Made by a program: the position numbers and the translations under genes
The notes under the pieces: model-generated
Told to the model about the DNA's origin: nothing
Databases searched by the model: none
Seen by the model: only the letters and a program-made list of their open reading frames with translations
NCBI GenBank assembly: GCA_050946275.1
Contig: JBMNUM010000032.1
Coordinates: forward strand, 1 to 16,728
Direction: 5' to 3'
Length of the DNA stretch: 16,728 bases
Source of the DNA: JBMNUM01 sp050946275
GTDB taxonomy: Bacteria > Actinomycetota > Coriobacteriia > Coriobacteriales > CADBOM01
Part shown: positions 6,842 through 14,274 of the stretch, piece by piece
Numbering within the stretch: the stretch's first letter is position 1
Layout of the letters: every line of letters starts with the position of its first letter

Positions 6842-8794
6842 ATGAAGAACAAGTATTATCCCCTGCTCGCAGAGCCCATCACCATCAGGGGCGTCACCTT
6901 CAAGAACAGGATCTTCGGCTCGCCCATGGGCACGCCGGAGCTCGACGCCAATTCCTGCATGAGGCGCGAGGAGGTTGCATTCCACGAGCATCGTGCATCT
7001 GGTGGCGTCGCCAGCGTGTGCATCGGCCTGGGCATCGTCGACCCCATTGGACGCTCGCACACCAAGGAGGTCACGCTCTACGACGTGATGTCGATCCCGT
7101 CGCTGCGCGAGGCGGCCAACGCCATGCACCGCCACAACTGCAAGGCGGTCATGGAGCTCGCCCATGGCGGCAAGTACGCGAACGCCCGAGGACATGCCGG
7201 CGCTGCCGGCACGGCCATCGGCCCGAACGACGAGATCGCGCCGTCGGGTCTCGAGGTCCGCGCGATGACGGATGAGGACATCTACTACGTTGCCGAGAAG
7301 TTCGCCGAGGGCGCGAAGGTGTCCGTCGAATGCGGATTCGACATGATCCTCATCCATGGCGGCCATGGCTGGCTGCTCGGCCAGTTCTCATCGCCTTCCA
7401 TGAACCACCGCACCGACAAATGGGGCGGCTCGCTCGAGAACCGGATGCGCTTCCCGCTCCTCGTGTGCGAGAAGGTACGCGAGGCCGTCGGCCCCAAGGT
7501 TCCCATCGAGTACCGCATGAGCGGCACCGAGTACATCGATGGCGGCTACGACATCGAGGAGGGCGTGGCCCAGGCCAAGATGCTCGACGAGCAGGGTATC
7601 GTCGACATCATCCATGTCTCCGCAGGCGTTCACGAGGACCCGATAGCGTTCACCCTCACTCACCCGTCTATGTTCGAGGATCACGGTGTCAACGTTTACC
7701 TCGCCGAGGCGGTCAAGAAGGAAGTCAAGAACACCTTGGTCGCGACGCTCGGCGGCCTGAGCGATCCGGATATGATGGAGGACATCCTCGCAACCGGCAA
7801 GGCGGATATCGTCGAGGTCGCGCGCCAGTCGATCTGCGACCCGCACTTCGTGGAGAAGGCGTTCTCCGGTCATAAGGACGACATCATCAGGTGCTGCCGT
7901 TGCTTCACCTGCTTCTACAACGTGCTCACCAATCGCACGTTCTGCTGTGCGCTGAACCCGCATGTGGGCAACGAGCTGAGGAGCTTCTCCGCTCCCCCGG
8001 CGACCACGCCTAAGAAGGTCGTCGTCGTTGGTGGCGGACCCGGTGGCCTCATGGCCGCCGCGACGGCTGCAGAGCGCGGCCATGACGTGACGCTCTTCGA
8101 GAAGAACGACGAGCTCGGCGGTGCCCTGCTTGCAGAGAAGTGGATTCCCTTCAAGGCGGACATGTACAACTTCGTCAAGGTCATGAGCGCCCGTGTGGAG
8201 CGCCTGGGAGTCAAGGTCGAGCTGGGCAAGGAAGTCACGGCCGAGGAGGTCGCTGCTCTCGAGGCCGACGTCGTCATCTCGGCTCTGGGCGCGAAGCCGG
8301 TCGTGCCGCCCATCCCGGGCATCGACAAGCCGATCGTCGTCGGGCTCGAGGCGCTTCACCAGGAGGTGCCGCAGGTGGGCGACAAGGTCGTCATCCTCGG
8401 CGGTGGCCTCGTTGGTAGCGAATGCGCCATCTACCTTGACGGACTCGGCAAGGATGTCACGGTCGTCGAGATGCTCGATGAATGGGCCAAGGATGCCTAC
8501 TTCATGCACAAGAACGCGATGATCAAGGCTGTCCGCGACACCGATATCAAGTTCCAGGTCAACACCAAGGCTGTCGAGATCACCGACGAGGGCCTCAAGT
8601 GCGAGGGACCCGAGGGCGAGGTCTTCTTCGAGGCGGACACGATTCTCCTCGCCGCCGGAATGAAGTCGGACCGCTCGGTGGCGGACACCTTCTTCAACAC
8701 GGCGCCGCGCGTGTTCGAGGCTGGAGATGTCATGAGGGCCGGTCGCGTTTACGATGCGACGAATACCGCGTACTTCAGGGCGCTGGATATCTAA
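6842..8794 (+). CDS. OYE-family FMN/FAD/4Fe-4S oxidoreductase, copy 2 (tandem paralogue)
   Basis: The 650-residue enzyme has the same domain order as the preceding gene: TIM barrel, 4Fe-4S cysteines C351, C354, C357 and C369, then FAD (GGGPGG) and NAD(P)H (GGGLVG) folds. A hand count gives 33 differences in the first 180 residues, about 82% identity, pointing to gene duplication followed by divergence. Trp177 again replaces the usual Tyr in HGGHGWLLGQF. Differences cluster at residues 119-138 (the loop after the KYANARGH motif), a likely place for substrate preference to differ. A one-residue insertion lies near residue 297. GGAG at 6830-6833 is 8 bases before ATG6842. An earlier in-frame ATG inside copy 1 has no ribosome site. 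The gene ends in a strong terminator, so the pair forms one transcript. Confidence 0.93.
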   Translation: MKNKYYPLLAEPITIRGVTFKNRIFGSPMGTPELDANSCMRREEVAFHEHRASGGVASVCIGLGIVDPIGRSHTKEVTLYDVMSIPSLREAANAMHRHNCKAVMELAHGGKYANARGHAGAAGTAIGPNDEIAPSGLEVRAMTDEDIYYVAEKFAEGAKVSVECGFDMILIHGGHGWLLGQFSSPSMNHRTDKWGGSLENRMRFPLLVCEKVREAVGPKVPIEYRMSGTEYIDGGYDIEEGVAQAKMLDEQGIVDIIHVSAGVHEDPIAFTLTHPSMFEDHGVNVYLAEAVKKEVKNTLVATLGGLSDPDMMEDILATGKADIVEVARQSICDPHFVEKAFSGHKDDIIRCCRCFTCFYNVLTNRTFCCALNPHVGNELRSFSAPPATTPKKVVVVGGGPGGLMAAATAAERGHDVTLFEKNDELGGALLAEKWIPFKADMYNFVKVMSARVERLGVKVELGKEVTAEEVAALEADVVISALGAKPVVPPIPGIDKPIVVGLEALHQEVPQVGDKVVILGGGLVGSECAIYLDGLGKDVTVVEMLDEWAKDAYFMHKNAMIKAVRDTDIKFQVNTKAVEITDEGLKCEGPEGEVFFEADTILLAAGMKSDRSVADTFFNTAPRVFEAGDVMRAGRVYDATNTAYFRALDI

Positions 8795-8820
8795 ACGCGG
8801 CGCAACATAACCTACAAGGG

Positions 8821-8850
8821 AGCGGCCGGGGCTTTAGCACCCCGGCCGCT
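8821..8850 (+). terminator. Terminator of the tandem OYE operon
   Basis: A perfect 11-bp GC-rich stem (8821-8831 with 8840-8850) has an 8-base loop and lies 26 bases after the stop codon. The following TTCAATATCCTTTG is only moderately T-rich, so termination may be imperfect. Confidence 0.75.
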
Positions 8851-8868
8851 TTCAATATCCTTTGTTCC

Positions 8869-8925
8869 TGGCAACTTTGCACGGTAGGGGGCGTCTCATC
8901 CGCCCCCTACCGTGCAAAGTTGCCA
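8869..8925. repeat. Perfect 25-bp inverted repeat with 7-base loop
   Basis: Arms 8869-8893 and 8901-8925 are exact reverse complements around the loop TCTCATC. The arms start with TGGCAACTTTGC and contain a run of five G. It lies 18 bases after the OYE terminator and has no T-run on either side, so it is not a plain intrinsic terminator. It could be a REP-like or miniature palindromic element, or a structured RNA end. No second copy is present in the window. Confidence 0.7.
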
Positions 8926-9085
8926 TATACGGTGGACCTAGCCCGATATCGACGCCCTATTTCGAACATAGTTGCCAAGAGGCTGGTTCTTCATGAAGGC
9001 TTCGAATGCATCCCGTCAAGCAAGCGCATCAAATCGGGTTGCGCCAACGCATGGGCAAATCACCAGGATTCGAATTGAGAATTAC
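8926..9085. other. Gene-free stretch
   Basis: Together with the hairpins on each side, 8795-9143 holds no gene I can support. This part has no ORF with a ribosome site, no recognisable RNA and no promoter. A short AGTTGCCA at about 8970 repeats the end of the upstream inverted repeat, which may be chance. Confidence 0.5.
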
Positions 9086-9117
9086 AAAAAAGGAAGGGCG
9101 CCTTGCGGCGCCCTTCC
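9086..9117 (-). terminator. Rho-independent terminator of the third OYE gene
   Basis: On the minus strand an 11-bp stem (9092-9102 with 9107-9117) with a 4-base loop is followed directly by six T. It lies 26 bases after the stop codon at 9144 and is a textbook intrinsic terminator. Confidence 0.92.
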
Positions 9118-9143
9118 CTCAAGCCTGGGTATGTCTACCGTGC

Positions 9144-11117
9144 TTAGGCCAGCTCGTAAGCGGTCTTGAAGCCAGTGGCCGTTGCGTGCTGGATGCGGCC
9201 AGCCTTCTCGGCATCGCCGATGGCGATGATGTTCGGGAACGCAGCCTGGATGTCCTCGGGAACCGCAACGCCGCGGGTTCCGAGCGAGAGGACGAGGTAA
9301 TCGAAGTTGGCGACGACCTTCTCGCCAGTCTCGGTGTTCTCGAACTCAGCCGAGTTGTCATCGATCTTGGTGAGCTTGCTCTTCGGGAACAGGCCGACGT
9401 TGTGCTCGTTGATACGGCCCATAACGTCGATCAGGGTCTGGAAGTGCATGCCCGGTCCGATGTCGTCCATCATCTCGTAGACCTCGACGTCGTTGCCCTG
9501 GGCAGCCAGGTACTCGGCGGTCTCGATACCGGTCATACCGGAGCCGACGACGCAGATCTTCTTGCCGAAGAACTTCACCTTGCCACCGAGGACCTCGGGC
9601 GGGGTGATGACGCAATCCTTGTCGATGCCGGGAATCGCGCCGGGCTTGACGGGCTGAGCGCCGGCGGCCCAGATCACGGCGTAGGGCTCCTCGGCCTGGA
9701 TGGCCTCGACGGTCGCCGGGGTGTCCAGCTTGATCTCGATGCCATGCTTCTCGAGGAAGATGCGCTGGACATCGATGAGCCAGTCGATCTTATCCTTCAT
9801 CGGAGGCTTGTTGGCGTACTGCAGCTGGCCGCCAACCTGGGACTTGGCCTCGAAGATAACGGGCTTGAAGCCGCGCTGGTACAGGGTGTGCGCGCACTCC
9901 ATGCCAGCGGTGCCGGCACCGACGATGACGACCTTGCGGCCATCCCCGTCCTTCTTGAGGTCCGTGTAGGTGGCCTCGAAGCCGGACATCGGGTTGACGG
10001 AGCAGGTGACCGGATTCTCGGCCATCAGGCACTCCATGCAGTTCAGGCAGCTGATGCAGCGGCGAATCTCGTCGATACGGCCCTCCTTGGCCTTGTTGGG
10101 CCAGTGCGGATCGGCCAGGAACTGACGGGCGGAGCCGACGAAGTCGCAGTAACCCTCGGCGATGAGCATGTCGGCATACGCAGGGTCGCGGATGACGGAG
10201 CATGCGATGACCGGGATGTTCACGGCCTCCTTGACGGCCTTGGCGTTGTCGATCTTCCAGCCCTGCTGGAAGCCAACCGGCTCCCAAGCCCAGTTCATGG
10301 TCTCGTAGATACCCGCGCTCACGTCGAGAGCGTCGACGCCATAGCTCTCGAGCTCCTTGGCGATCTTGACGCCTTCCTCGATGTCGATGCCCTCGTTGAT
10401 GCCGATGCAGCGCAGATACTCGTCGGCGCTATAGCGAACGATGACCGGGAAGTCCGGCAGCTCGGCGCGGATGCCGGCCATGATGTTCTTGATGATGCGG
10501 CAACGGTTCTCGGTGCTTCCACCATACTCATCGGTGCGATGGTTGGTGTAGGGGCTCAGGAACTCGTTGAGCAGGTAGCCATGAGCGCCGTGGATCTCGA
10601 CGCCGTCGAAGCCGGCCTTGTAGGCGCGGATGGCGGCGTCGATGAAGTTCTGCTCCATCTCGACGACCTCGTCGTGGGTCATCTCGCGGCAGGGCATCTG
10701 CATCAGGTTCGACATCTGGCCAGACGGAGTGGGAAGCTCGTCATAGGTAACGCCGGGAATGGCAATACCCTGGTTGCCCGAGTGATAGATCTCGATGACG
10801 ATCGGAGCGCCAGCAGCATGAACAGCGTCGGTCAGCTTCTTGAAGCCGGGGATGCAATCATCGGTGCCGATGTTGATCTGCTTGCTGTTGCCGCCGCCCT
10901 TGAGGCCGGACGGGCCGCAATCGACGACCGGGGCGCACTCGGTGAGCACGAGGCCGATTCCACCCTTGGCACGCTCGACATAGAACGCGATCTCCTGATC
11001 GGTCACCGCGCCCCTGTTCTCCTCGCTGCCGTAGGCAGTGCCCATGGGCTCGTTGACAATCCTGTTCTTGATCTCGATACCAGCGATCTTCCCAGGCTTG
11101 AACAAATTATCCAACAT
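9144..11117 (-). CDS. OYE-family FMN/FAD/4Fe-4S oxidoreductase (2-enoate reductase/BaiCD-BaiH type), third gene
   Basis: The 657-residue NAD(P)H-dependent reductase has a TIM barrel (about 1-350), 4Fe-4S cysteines C354, C357, C360 and C372 before NP, an FAD domain starting at GAGTAG (400-405) and a second Rossmann fold. Unlike the tandem pair it keeps the canonical HGAHGYLLNEF with Tyr181 and NHRTDEYGGS after it, as in BaiCD and enoate reductases, so it probably has the ordinary proton-donor chemistry. It is clearly a different subfamily from the pair, not a third duplicate. ATG11117 is chosen because AGAGAGG lies 7 bases before it; a TTG two codons earlier is less likely. The very uniform codon use suggests high expression. 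It lies downstream of the superoxide reductase gene in the same direction, separated by a hairpin. The substrate is unknown. Confidence 0.93.
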   Translation of the reverse strand: MLDNLFKPGKIAGIEIKNRIVNEPMGTAYGSEENRGAVTDQEIAFYVERAKGGIGLVLTECAPVVDCGPSGLKGGGNSKQINIGTDDCIPGFKKLTDAVHAAGAPIVIEIYHSGNQGIAIPGVTYDELPTPSGQMSNLMQMPCREMTHDEVVEMEQNFIDAAIRAYKAGFDGVEIHGAHGYLLNEFLSPYTNHRTDEYGGSTENRCRIIKNIMAGIRAELPDFPVIVRYSADEYLRCIGINEGIDIEEGVKIAKELESYGVDALDVSAGIYETMNWAWEPVGFQQGWKIDNAKAVKEAVNIPVIACSVIRDPAYADMLIAEGYCDFVGSARQFLADPHWPNKAKEGRIDEIRRCISCLNCMECLMAENPVTCSVNPMSGFEATYTDLKKDGDGRKVVIVGAGTAGMECAHTLYQRGFKPVIFEAKSQVGGQLQYANKPPMKDKIDWLIDVQRIFLEKHGIEIKLDTPATVEAIQAEEPYAVIWAAGAQPVKPGAIPGIDKDCVITPPEVLGGKVKFFGKKICVVGSGMTGIETAEYLAAQGNDVEVYEMMDDIGPGMHFQTLIDVMGRINEHNVGLFPKSKLTKIDDNSAEFENTETGEKVVANFDYLVLSLGTRGVAVPEDIQAAFPNIIAIGDAEKAGRIQHATATGFKTAYELA

Positions 11118-11204
11118 AAGCAATCCTCTCTCTTCACAGAATGCCCCCCGAGCACGGGTATATAAGCCCGCCTCAGCTGGTTACGTATCCAATCTTACGA
11201 TAAT

Positions 11205-11240
11205 TTTCAGGGCGCAACAATGATACGTTGCGCCCTGAAA
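11205..11240 (-). terminator. Hairpin after the superoxide reductase gene
   Basis: A 14-bp perfect stem (11205-11218 with 11227-11240) has an 8-base loop and lies 39 bases past the superoxide reductase stop. The minus-strand continuation is ATTATC, without a strong T-run. It therefore works as a terminator or an attenuator that lowers read-through into the OYE gene. Confidence 0.65.
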
Positions 11241-11279
11241 TTGATAGTTTCCTATGTGTAGGGAATGTTTAATGAAACC

Positions 11280-11654
11280 TTATGCCTCAGCCTTCCAGAG
11301 ACCGTGGAGGTTGCAATACGCGAGGGCTGCAACCAGCTTATCGCCGCCTGCAAGCGCAAATTCCGCGACGGGCTTGTCGCCGGGATTGAGCAGCTTGCGC
11401 TGCGCGCCCTGCTCGGTCTGGAGCGCGATCCACTCGATGTAATGCTCCTCGGCCATAGGATGCTCCACCTCGCCAACAGAGATGACGATCTTGTCACCCT
11501 CGACGGCGATGACGGGAACGTGCTTCTCAGCAGCGGCATCGACCGATCCCGCGATGATCTCCTGCATGGGCTCGCCACAGCAGATGACGGGCACACCATT
11601 GTCCTTGACGACTGCCACGATGTTGCCGCAATGGCTGCACTTCAGAAACTTCAT
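11280..11654 (-). CDS. dfx: Superoxide reductase (desulfoferrodoxin, two-iron type)
   Basis: The enzyme reduces superoxide to hydrogen peroxide without making oxygen, using electrons usually supplied by rubredoxin. The 124-residue protein is complete. Residues 1-36 form the desulforedoxin domain with Fe(Cys)4 ligands C6, C9, C25 and C26. The catalytic domain holds the Fe(His)4Cys site: H45 in EKHVP, H65 and H71 in HPMAEEH, and C114 and H117 in CNLHGLW. The E43-K44-H45 lid motif of active enzymes is kept. AAAGGGGAT precedes ATG11654 by about 7 bases. A good promoter and a palindromic leader lie just upstream, so it has its own control. The neighbouring Fe-S flavoenzymes are oxygen-sensitive, which suits a protective role. 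Confidence 0.96.
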   Translation of the reverse strand: MKFLKCSHCGNIVAVVKDNGVPVICCGEPMQEIIAGSVDAAAEKHVPVIAVEGDKIVISVGEVEHPMAEEHYIEWIALQTEQGAQRKLLNPGDKPVAEFALAGGDKLVAALAYCNLHGLWKAEA

Positions 11655-11675
11655 GGTCCATCCCCTTTCGTGTAG

Positions 11676-11691
11676 TTGCGCCCCCGCGCAA
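11676..11691. promoter_or_regulatory. Palindrome in the superoxide reductase leader
   Basis: TTGCGC-CCCC-GCGCAA is a 6-bp inverted repeat between the -10 box (11713) and the ribosome site of the superoxide reductase gene. In this place it could be a repressor operator or an RNA hairpin affecting translation. No known oxidative-stress regulator site is recognised. Confidence 0.4.
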
Positions 11692-11712
11692 ACATGAAGA
11701 TTGGCTCGTTAA

Positions 11713-11740
11713 AGTATACAGCAGTTGTTTAGTTTAGCAA
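11713..11740 (-). promoter_or_regulatory. Promoter of the superoxide reductase gene
   Basis: On the minus strand, TTGCTA (11735-11740) and TATACT (11713-11718) are separated by 16 bases. The start would be near 11706, about 52 bases before ATG11654. This is the best-formed sigma-70-type promoter in the window. Confidence 0.65.
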
Positions 11741-11756
11741 GCTGCCGTACATCGCA

Positions 11757-12305
11757 TTACAGGGCTGCGATGACCTCCTCGTTCGTGAGCGCGTCAGCGC
11801 CATAGCAGGTCTTGAGGTATGCGAGACCGTTCTGATAGTCCTCCTCGGTGAACGAATCCATGCACTCCTTGGCGGCTACCACGTCGTAGCCGAGGCAGAA
11901 AGCATCCGCCGACGTGTGGCGCACGCACATATGGGCATGCAGGCCGCACATGATGCAGGTCTTGACGCCGAGCTCCTTCAGCAGGATATCGAGATCGGTC
12001 TGGAAGAAGCCGGAATAGCGACGCTTCGGGACGATATAATCCACGTCTTTGGGAGCCAGCTCGGGGATGACCTCGGCGCCCTCGGTTCCGACGATCGCAT
12101 GGTCTCCCCAGATGATGAGTTCGCGGTCGATGCCCGGACGGTGCGCGTCGTTGCTGAAAATGACCGGGACGCCCTTCTCGCGGGCAGCCTCGGCAAGCTC
12201 GACGCATGCGGGAACGATGGCGCGGGCGCGGTCGCAGCCCAGCGAGCCGGTGACGAAGTCGTTGAGCATATCGACGAAGATGATGGCCGGCTTTTCGAAT
12301 TTCAT
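11757..12305 (-). CDS. Isochorismatase-superfamily cysteine hydrolase, nicotinamidase-like
   Basis: The 182-residue cytoplasmic cysteine hydrolase has D12 in VDMLNDF, K94 in VPKRRYSGFF and C127 in LHAHMCVRHT as the Asp-Lys-Cys triad. D53 and H55 (NDAHRPG) plus H69 in WGDHAIVGTEGAE match the metal-binding Asp-His-His of nicotinamidases such as PncA. The second His of the usual DWHPxxH motif is absent. Nicotinamidase (nicotinamide to nicotinate in NAD salvage) is therefore a fair guess, but other amidases of this family look alike. AGGAGAG precedes ATG12305. The stop lies only 17 bases before the superoxide reductase -35 box with no terminator between, so read-through into that gene is likely. 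It is divergent from the acyl-CoA ligase. Confidence 0.9.
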   Translation of the reverse strand: MKFEKPAIIFVDMLNDFVTGSLGCDRARAIVPACVELAEAAREKGVPVIFSNDAHRPGIDRELIIWGDHAIVGTEGAEVIPELAPKDVDYIVPKRRYSGFFQTDLDILLKELGVKTCIMCGLHAHMCVRHTSADAFCLGYDVVAAKECMDSFTEEDYQNGLAYLKTCYGADALTNEEVIAAL

Positions 12306-12501
12306 TGGAATCTCTCCTCTCGAGATGATCGCCCCCATCTTGGGGCACTTATTAGATGATATAGCGATTATCTTCCAACTGTGATGTTTATTACGTAGTT
12401 TTCGCAGCAAGCCGCTCCTCCGACACAGTCGATAAAGCGCGCTATCCATCGTCATAATCCCGTCTGTTAACCGGAATATGCGGGCGTAAGGCGGTTCCAA
12501 G

Positions 12502-12518
12502 GCATATCGGAGCATATC
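12502..12518 (+). promoter_or_regulatory. Direct repeat GCATATC x2 at the acyl-CoA ligase promoter, candidate operator
   Basis: GCATATC occurs at 12502-12508 and 12512-12518, exactly 10 bp apart (one helical turn), just upstream of the -10 box at 12525. A related inverted element GGAATATGC lies at 12473-12481. The arrangement suits a regulator binding one face of the DNA over the -35 region. Confidence 0.4.
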
Positions 12519-12521
12519 CAT

Positions 12522-12530
12522 TGGTATACT
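12522..12530 (+). promoter_or_regulatory. Extended -10 promoter of the acyl-CoA ligase gene
   Basis: TG-G-TATACT is an extended -10 element 38 bases before ATG12569. There is no consensus -35, which extended -10 promoters can do without. The upstream repeats occupy that place. Confidence 0.55.
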
Positions 12531-12568
12531 TCTGTGCCGTTAGGCAAGCAGACAACAGGAGATTCGGC

Positions 12569-14212
12569 ATGCCCATTACAGAGTATCTGGAGCGCAACGC
12601 TTACAAGTTCCCGGAGGAAACGGCGCTTGTGGAAATCAATCCATCGATTCGCGAGGATCGTGGCACGAACTGGCTCGAATACGATCTCGTTGAGTCCAAT
12701 CCATCCAAGCGCTATAGGAGGGAGATGGACTGGAGGACGTTCAACAGCAGGGCAAACCGCTTTGCCCACATGCTCATCGACGATGGGATCGAGCCGGGTG
12801 AGAAGGTCGCAATCCTGCTCATGAACTGCCTCGAGTGGCTGCCGATTTACTTCGGCATCCTGAAGGCCGGCGCGATCGCGGTCCCGTTGAACTACCGATA
12901 CTCGGCCGACGAGATCGAGTACTGCCTCAAACTCGCCGACGTTGACGCGCTCGTGTTCGGACCCGAGTTCATCGGCCGCATGGAGGATATCACCGACAAG
13001 ATCCCCGATGTGAGGCGCATGTACTTCGTCGGAGAGGATTGCCCGTCTTTTGCCGACAGCTACGATCAGCGAATCGGCCACTTCTCCTCCCTGCATCCAG
13101 GGATCGAGTACACAGATGAGGATTACGGCGCGATCTACTTCTCGAGCGGGACCACGGGCTTCCCCAAGGCCATCCTGCACAAGCACAAGAGCCTCATGCA
13201 TGCGGCGGCCGCCGAGCAAGCCCATCACGGTCAGACGCACGACGACGTCTTCCTCTGCATCCCGCCGCTGTACCACACCGGTGCGAAGATGCATTGGTTC
13301 GGCAGCCTCGTATCCGCATCGCGCGCCGTCATTCTGCGTGGAGTTCGCCCCGACTGGATCATGAGGTCCGTCTCCGAGGAGCAATGCACGATCGTCTGGC
13401 TCCTCGTCCCGTGGGCGCAGGATATCCTCGACGCCATCGAGTCGGGTGCGATCAACCTCGACGATTACCGCGTCGATCAATGGCGCCTCATGCACATCGG
13501 CGCGCAGCCCGTTCCGCCGAGCCTCATCAAGCGTTGGAAGCGCTACTTCCCCGCGCACGAGTACGACACTAACTACGGACTTTCCGAGGGAATCGGGCCC
13601 GGCAGCGTCCATCTCGGCGTCGAGAACATCGACAAGGTCGGAGCAATCGGTATTCCCGGATACGGCTGGCAGGCCGAGGTCCGCAAGCCCGACGGCTCGC
13701 TCGTCGGAAACGGAACTCACGAGGTCGGCGAGCTGTGCATCAAGGGCGACGGCGTGATGGTCTGCTACTACAAGAACCCGGAGGCAACCGACGAGGTGCT
13801 CAAGGACGGCTGGCTCTATACTGGTGACATGGCAGAAGTCGATGAGGATGGCTTCATCTACCTCGTCGACCGGAAGAAGGACGTCATCATCACCGGAGGC
13901 GAGAACCTCTATCCGGTTCAGATCGAGGATTTCCTGCGCACGTGCGATGCCATCAAGGACGTCGCCGTCATCGGCGTTCCCGACGAACGCCTCGGCGAGA
14001 TCGCGACCGCGGTCGTCGAGTTCAAGCCCGGTCAGGAGATGACCGAGGAGAAGATGCGCGAGTTCTGCGAGCGCCTTCCCCGCTACAAGCGCCCGAGGAA
14101 GTACATCTTCGCCGAGGTTCCGCGCAATCCCACCGGCAAGATCGAGAAACCGTTGCTCCGCGAGCGCTATGCCGGTTCCGCGCGAGTTGTCGAGCAGGAG
14201 AGCCGCGACTAG
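12569..14212 (+). CDS. AMP-forming acyl-CoA ligase (ANL superfamily)
   Basis: The enzyme activates a carboxylic acid with ATP and joins it to CoA. The 547-residue protein shows the family core motifs in order: FSSGTTGFPK P-loop at 191-200, YGLSEG at 336-341, YTGD at 417-420 (Asp420 for ribose binding), DRKKDVIITGGENLYP at 434-449 spanning the hinge between domains, and PTGKIEK at 521-527 with catalytic Lys524. This places it near medium/long-chain fatty acid, aryl or bile acid CoA ligases; the substrate is not decided. ATG12569 is preferred over an upstream in-frame TTG because AGGAGA lies 7 bases before it. It is monocistronic, with its own promoter and a strong terminator. The nearby C=C reductases and SDR suggest it makes the CoA thioesters they work on. 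Confidence 0.93.
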   Translation: MPITEYLERNAYKFPEETALVEINPSIREDRGTNWLEYDLVESNPSKRYRREMDWRTFNSRANRFAHMLIDDGIEPGEKVAILLMNCLEWLPIYFGILKAGAIAVPLNYRYSADEIEYCLKLADVDALVFGPEFIGRMEDITDKIPDVRRMYFVGEDCPSFADSYDQRIGHFSSLHPGIEYTDEDYGAIYFSSGTTGFPKAILHKHKSLMHAAAAEQAHHGQTHDDVFLCIPPLYHTGAKMHWFGSLVSASRAVILRGVRPDWIMRSVSEEQCTIVWLLVPWAQDILDAIESGAINLDDYRVDQWRLMHIGAQPVPPSLIKRWKRYFPAHEYDTNYGLSEGIGPGSVHLGVENIDKVGAIGIPGYGWQAEVRKPDGSLVGNGTHEVGELCIKGDGVMVCYYKNPEATDEVLKDGWLYTGDMAEVDEDGFIYLVDRKKDVIITGGENLYPVQIEDFLRTCDAIKDVAVIGVPDERLGEIATAVVEFKPGQEMTEEKMREFCERLPRYKRPRKYIFAEVPRNPTGKIEKPLLRERYAGSARVVEQESRD

Positions 14213-14230
14213 CCTCGCGCTATCGGCAGC

Positions 14231-14274
14231 AAGTCATGAGGCGCCGACGGAAACGTCGGCGCCTCATGACTTTT
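14231..14274 (+). terminator. Terminator of the acyl-CoA ligase, overlapping the trmB 3' end
   Basis: A 19-bp perfect stem (14231-14249 with 14254-14272) is closed by a GAAA tetraloop, with TTTT at 14271-14274. It lies 18 bases after the ligase stop. The right arm contains the last codons and stop of the convergent trmB gene, so the hairpin may serve both transcripts, although the minus-strand side lacks a T-run. Confidence 0.88.

Noticed and set aside
7388..8509. 373-residue minus-strand open frame antisense to the second OYE gene
   Set aside because: Same mirror effect as in the other large genes; similar Asp/Leu/Val-rich composition and no ribosome site.
4861..8794. Third OYE gene considered as part of the same duplication
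   Set aside because: The gene at 9144-11117 differs throughout (Tyr active site, different N-terminus and loops, opposite strand), so it is a separate subfamily.
8482..9078. Plus-strand open frame running from inside the second OYE gene into the gene-free region
   Set aside because: Its first part is a shifted frame of the OYE gene, it runs through both hairpins, and it has no ribosome site.
9006..11165. 719-residue plus-strand open frame antisense to the third OYE gene
   Set aside because: The opposite strand encodes a complete motif-rich flavoenzyme with ribosome site and terminator. The antisense frame has no family motifs and no ribosome site.
12467..13720. 417-residue minus-strand open frame antisense to the acyl-CoA ligase
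   Set aside because: No recognisable domain, and it also crosses the ligase promoter. A shadow of biased codon use.
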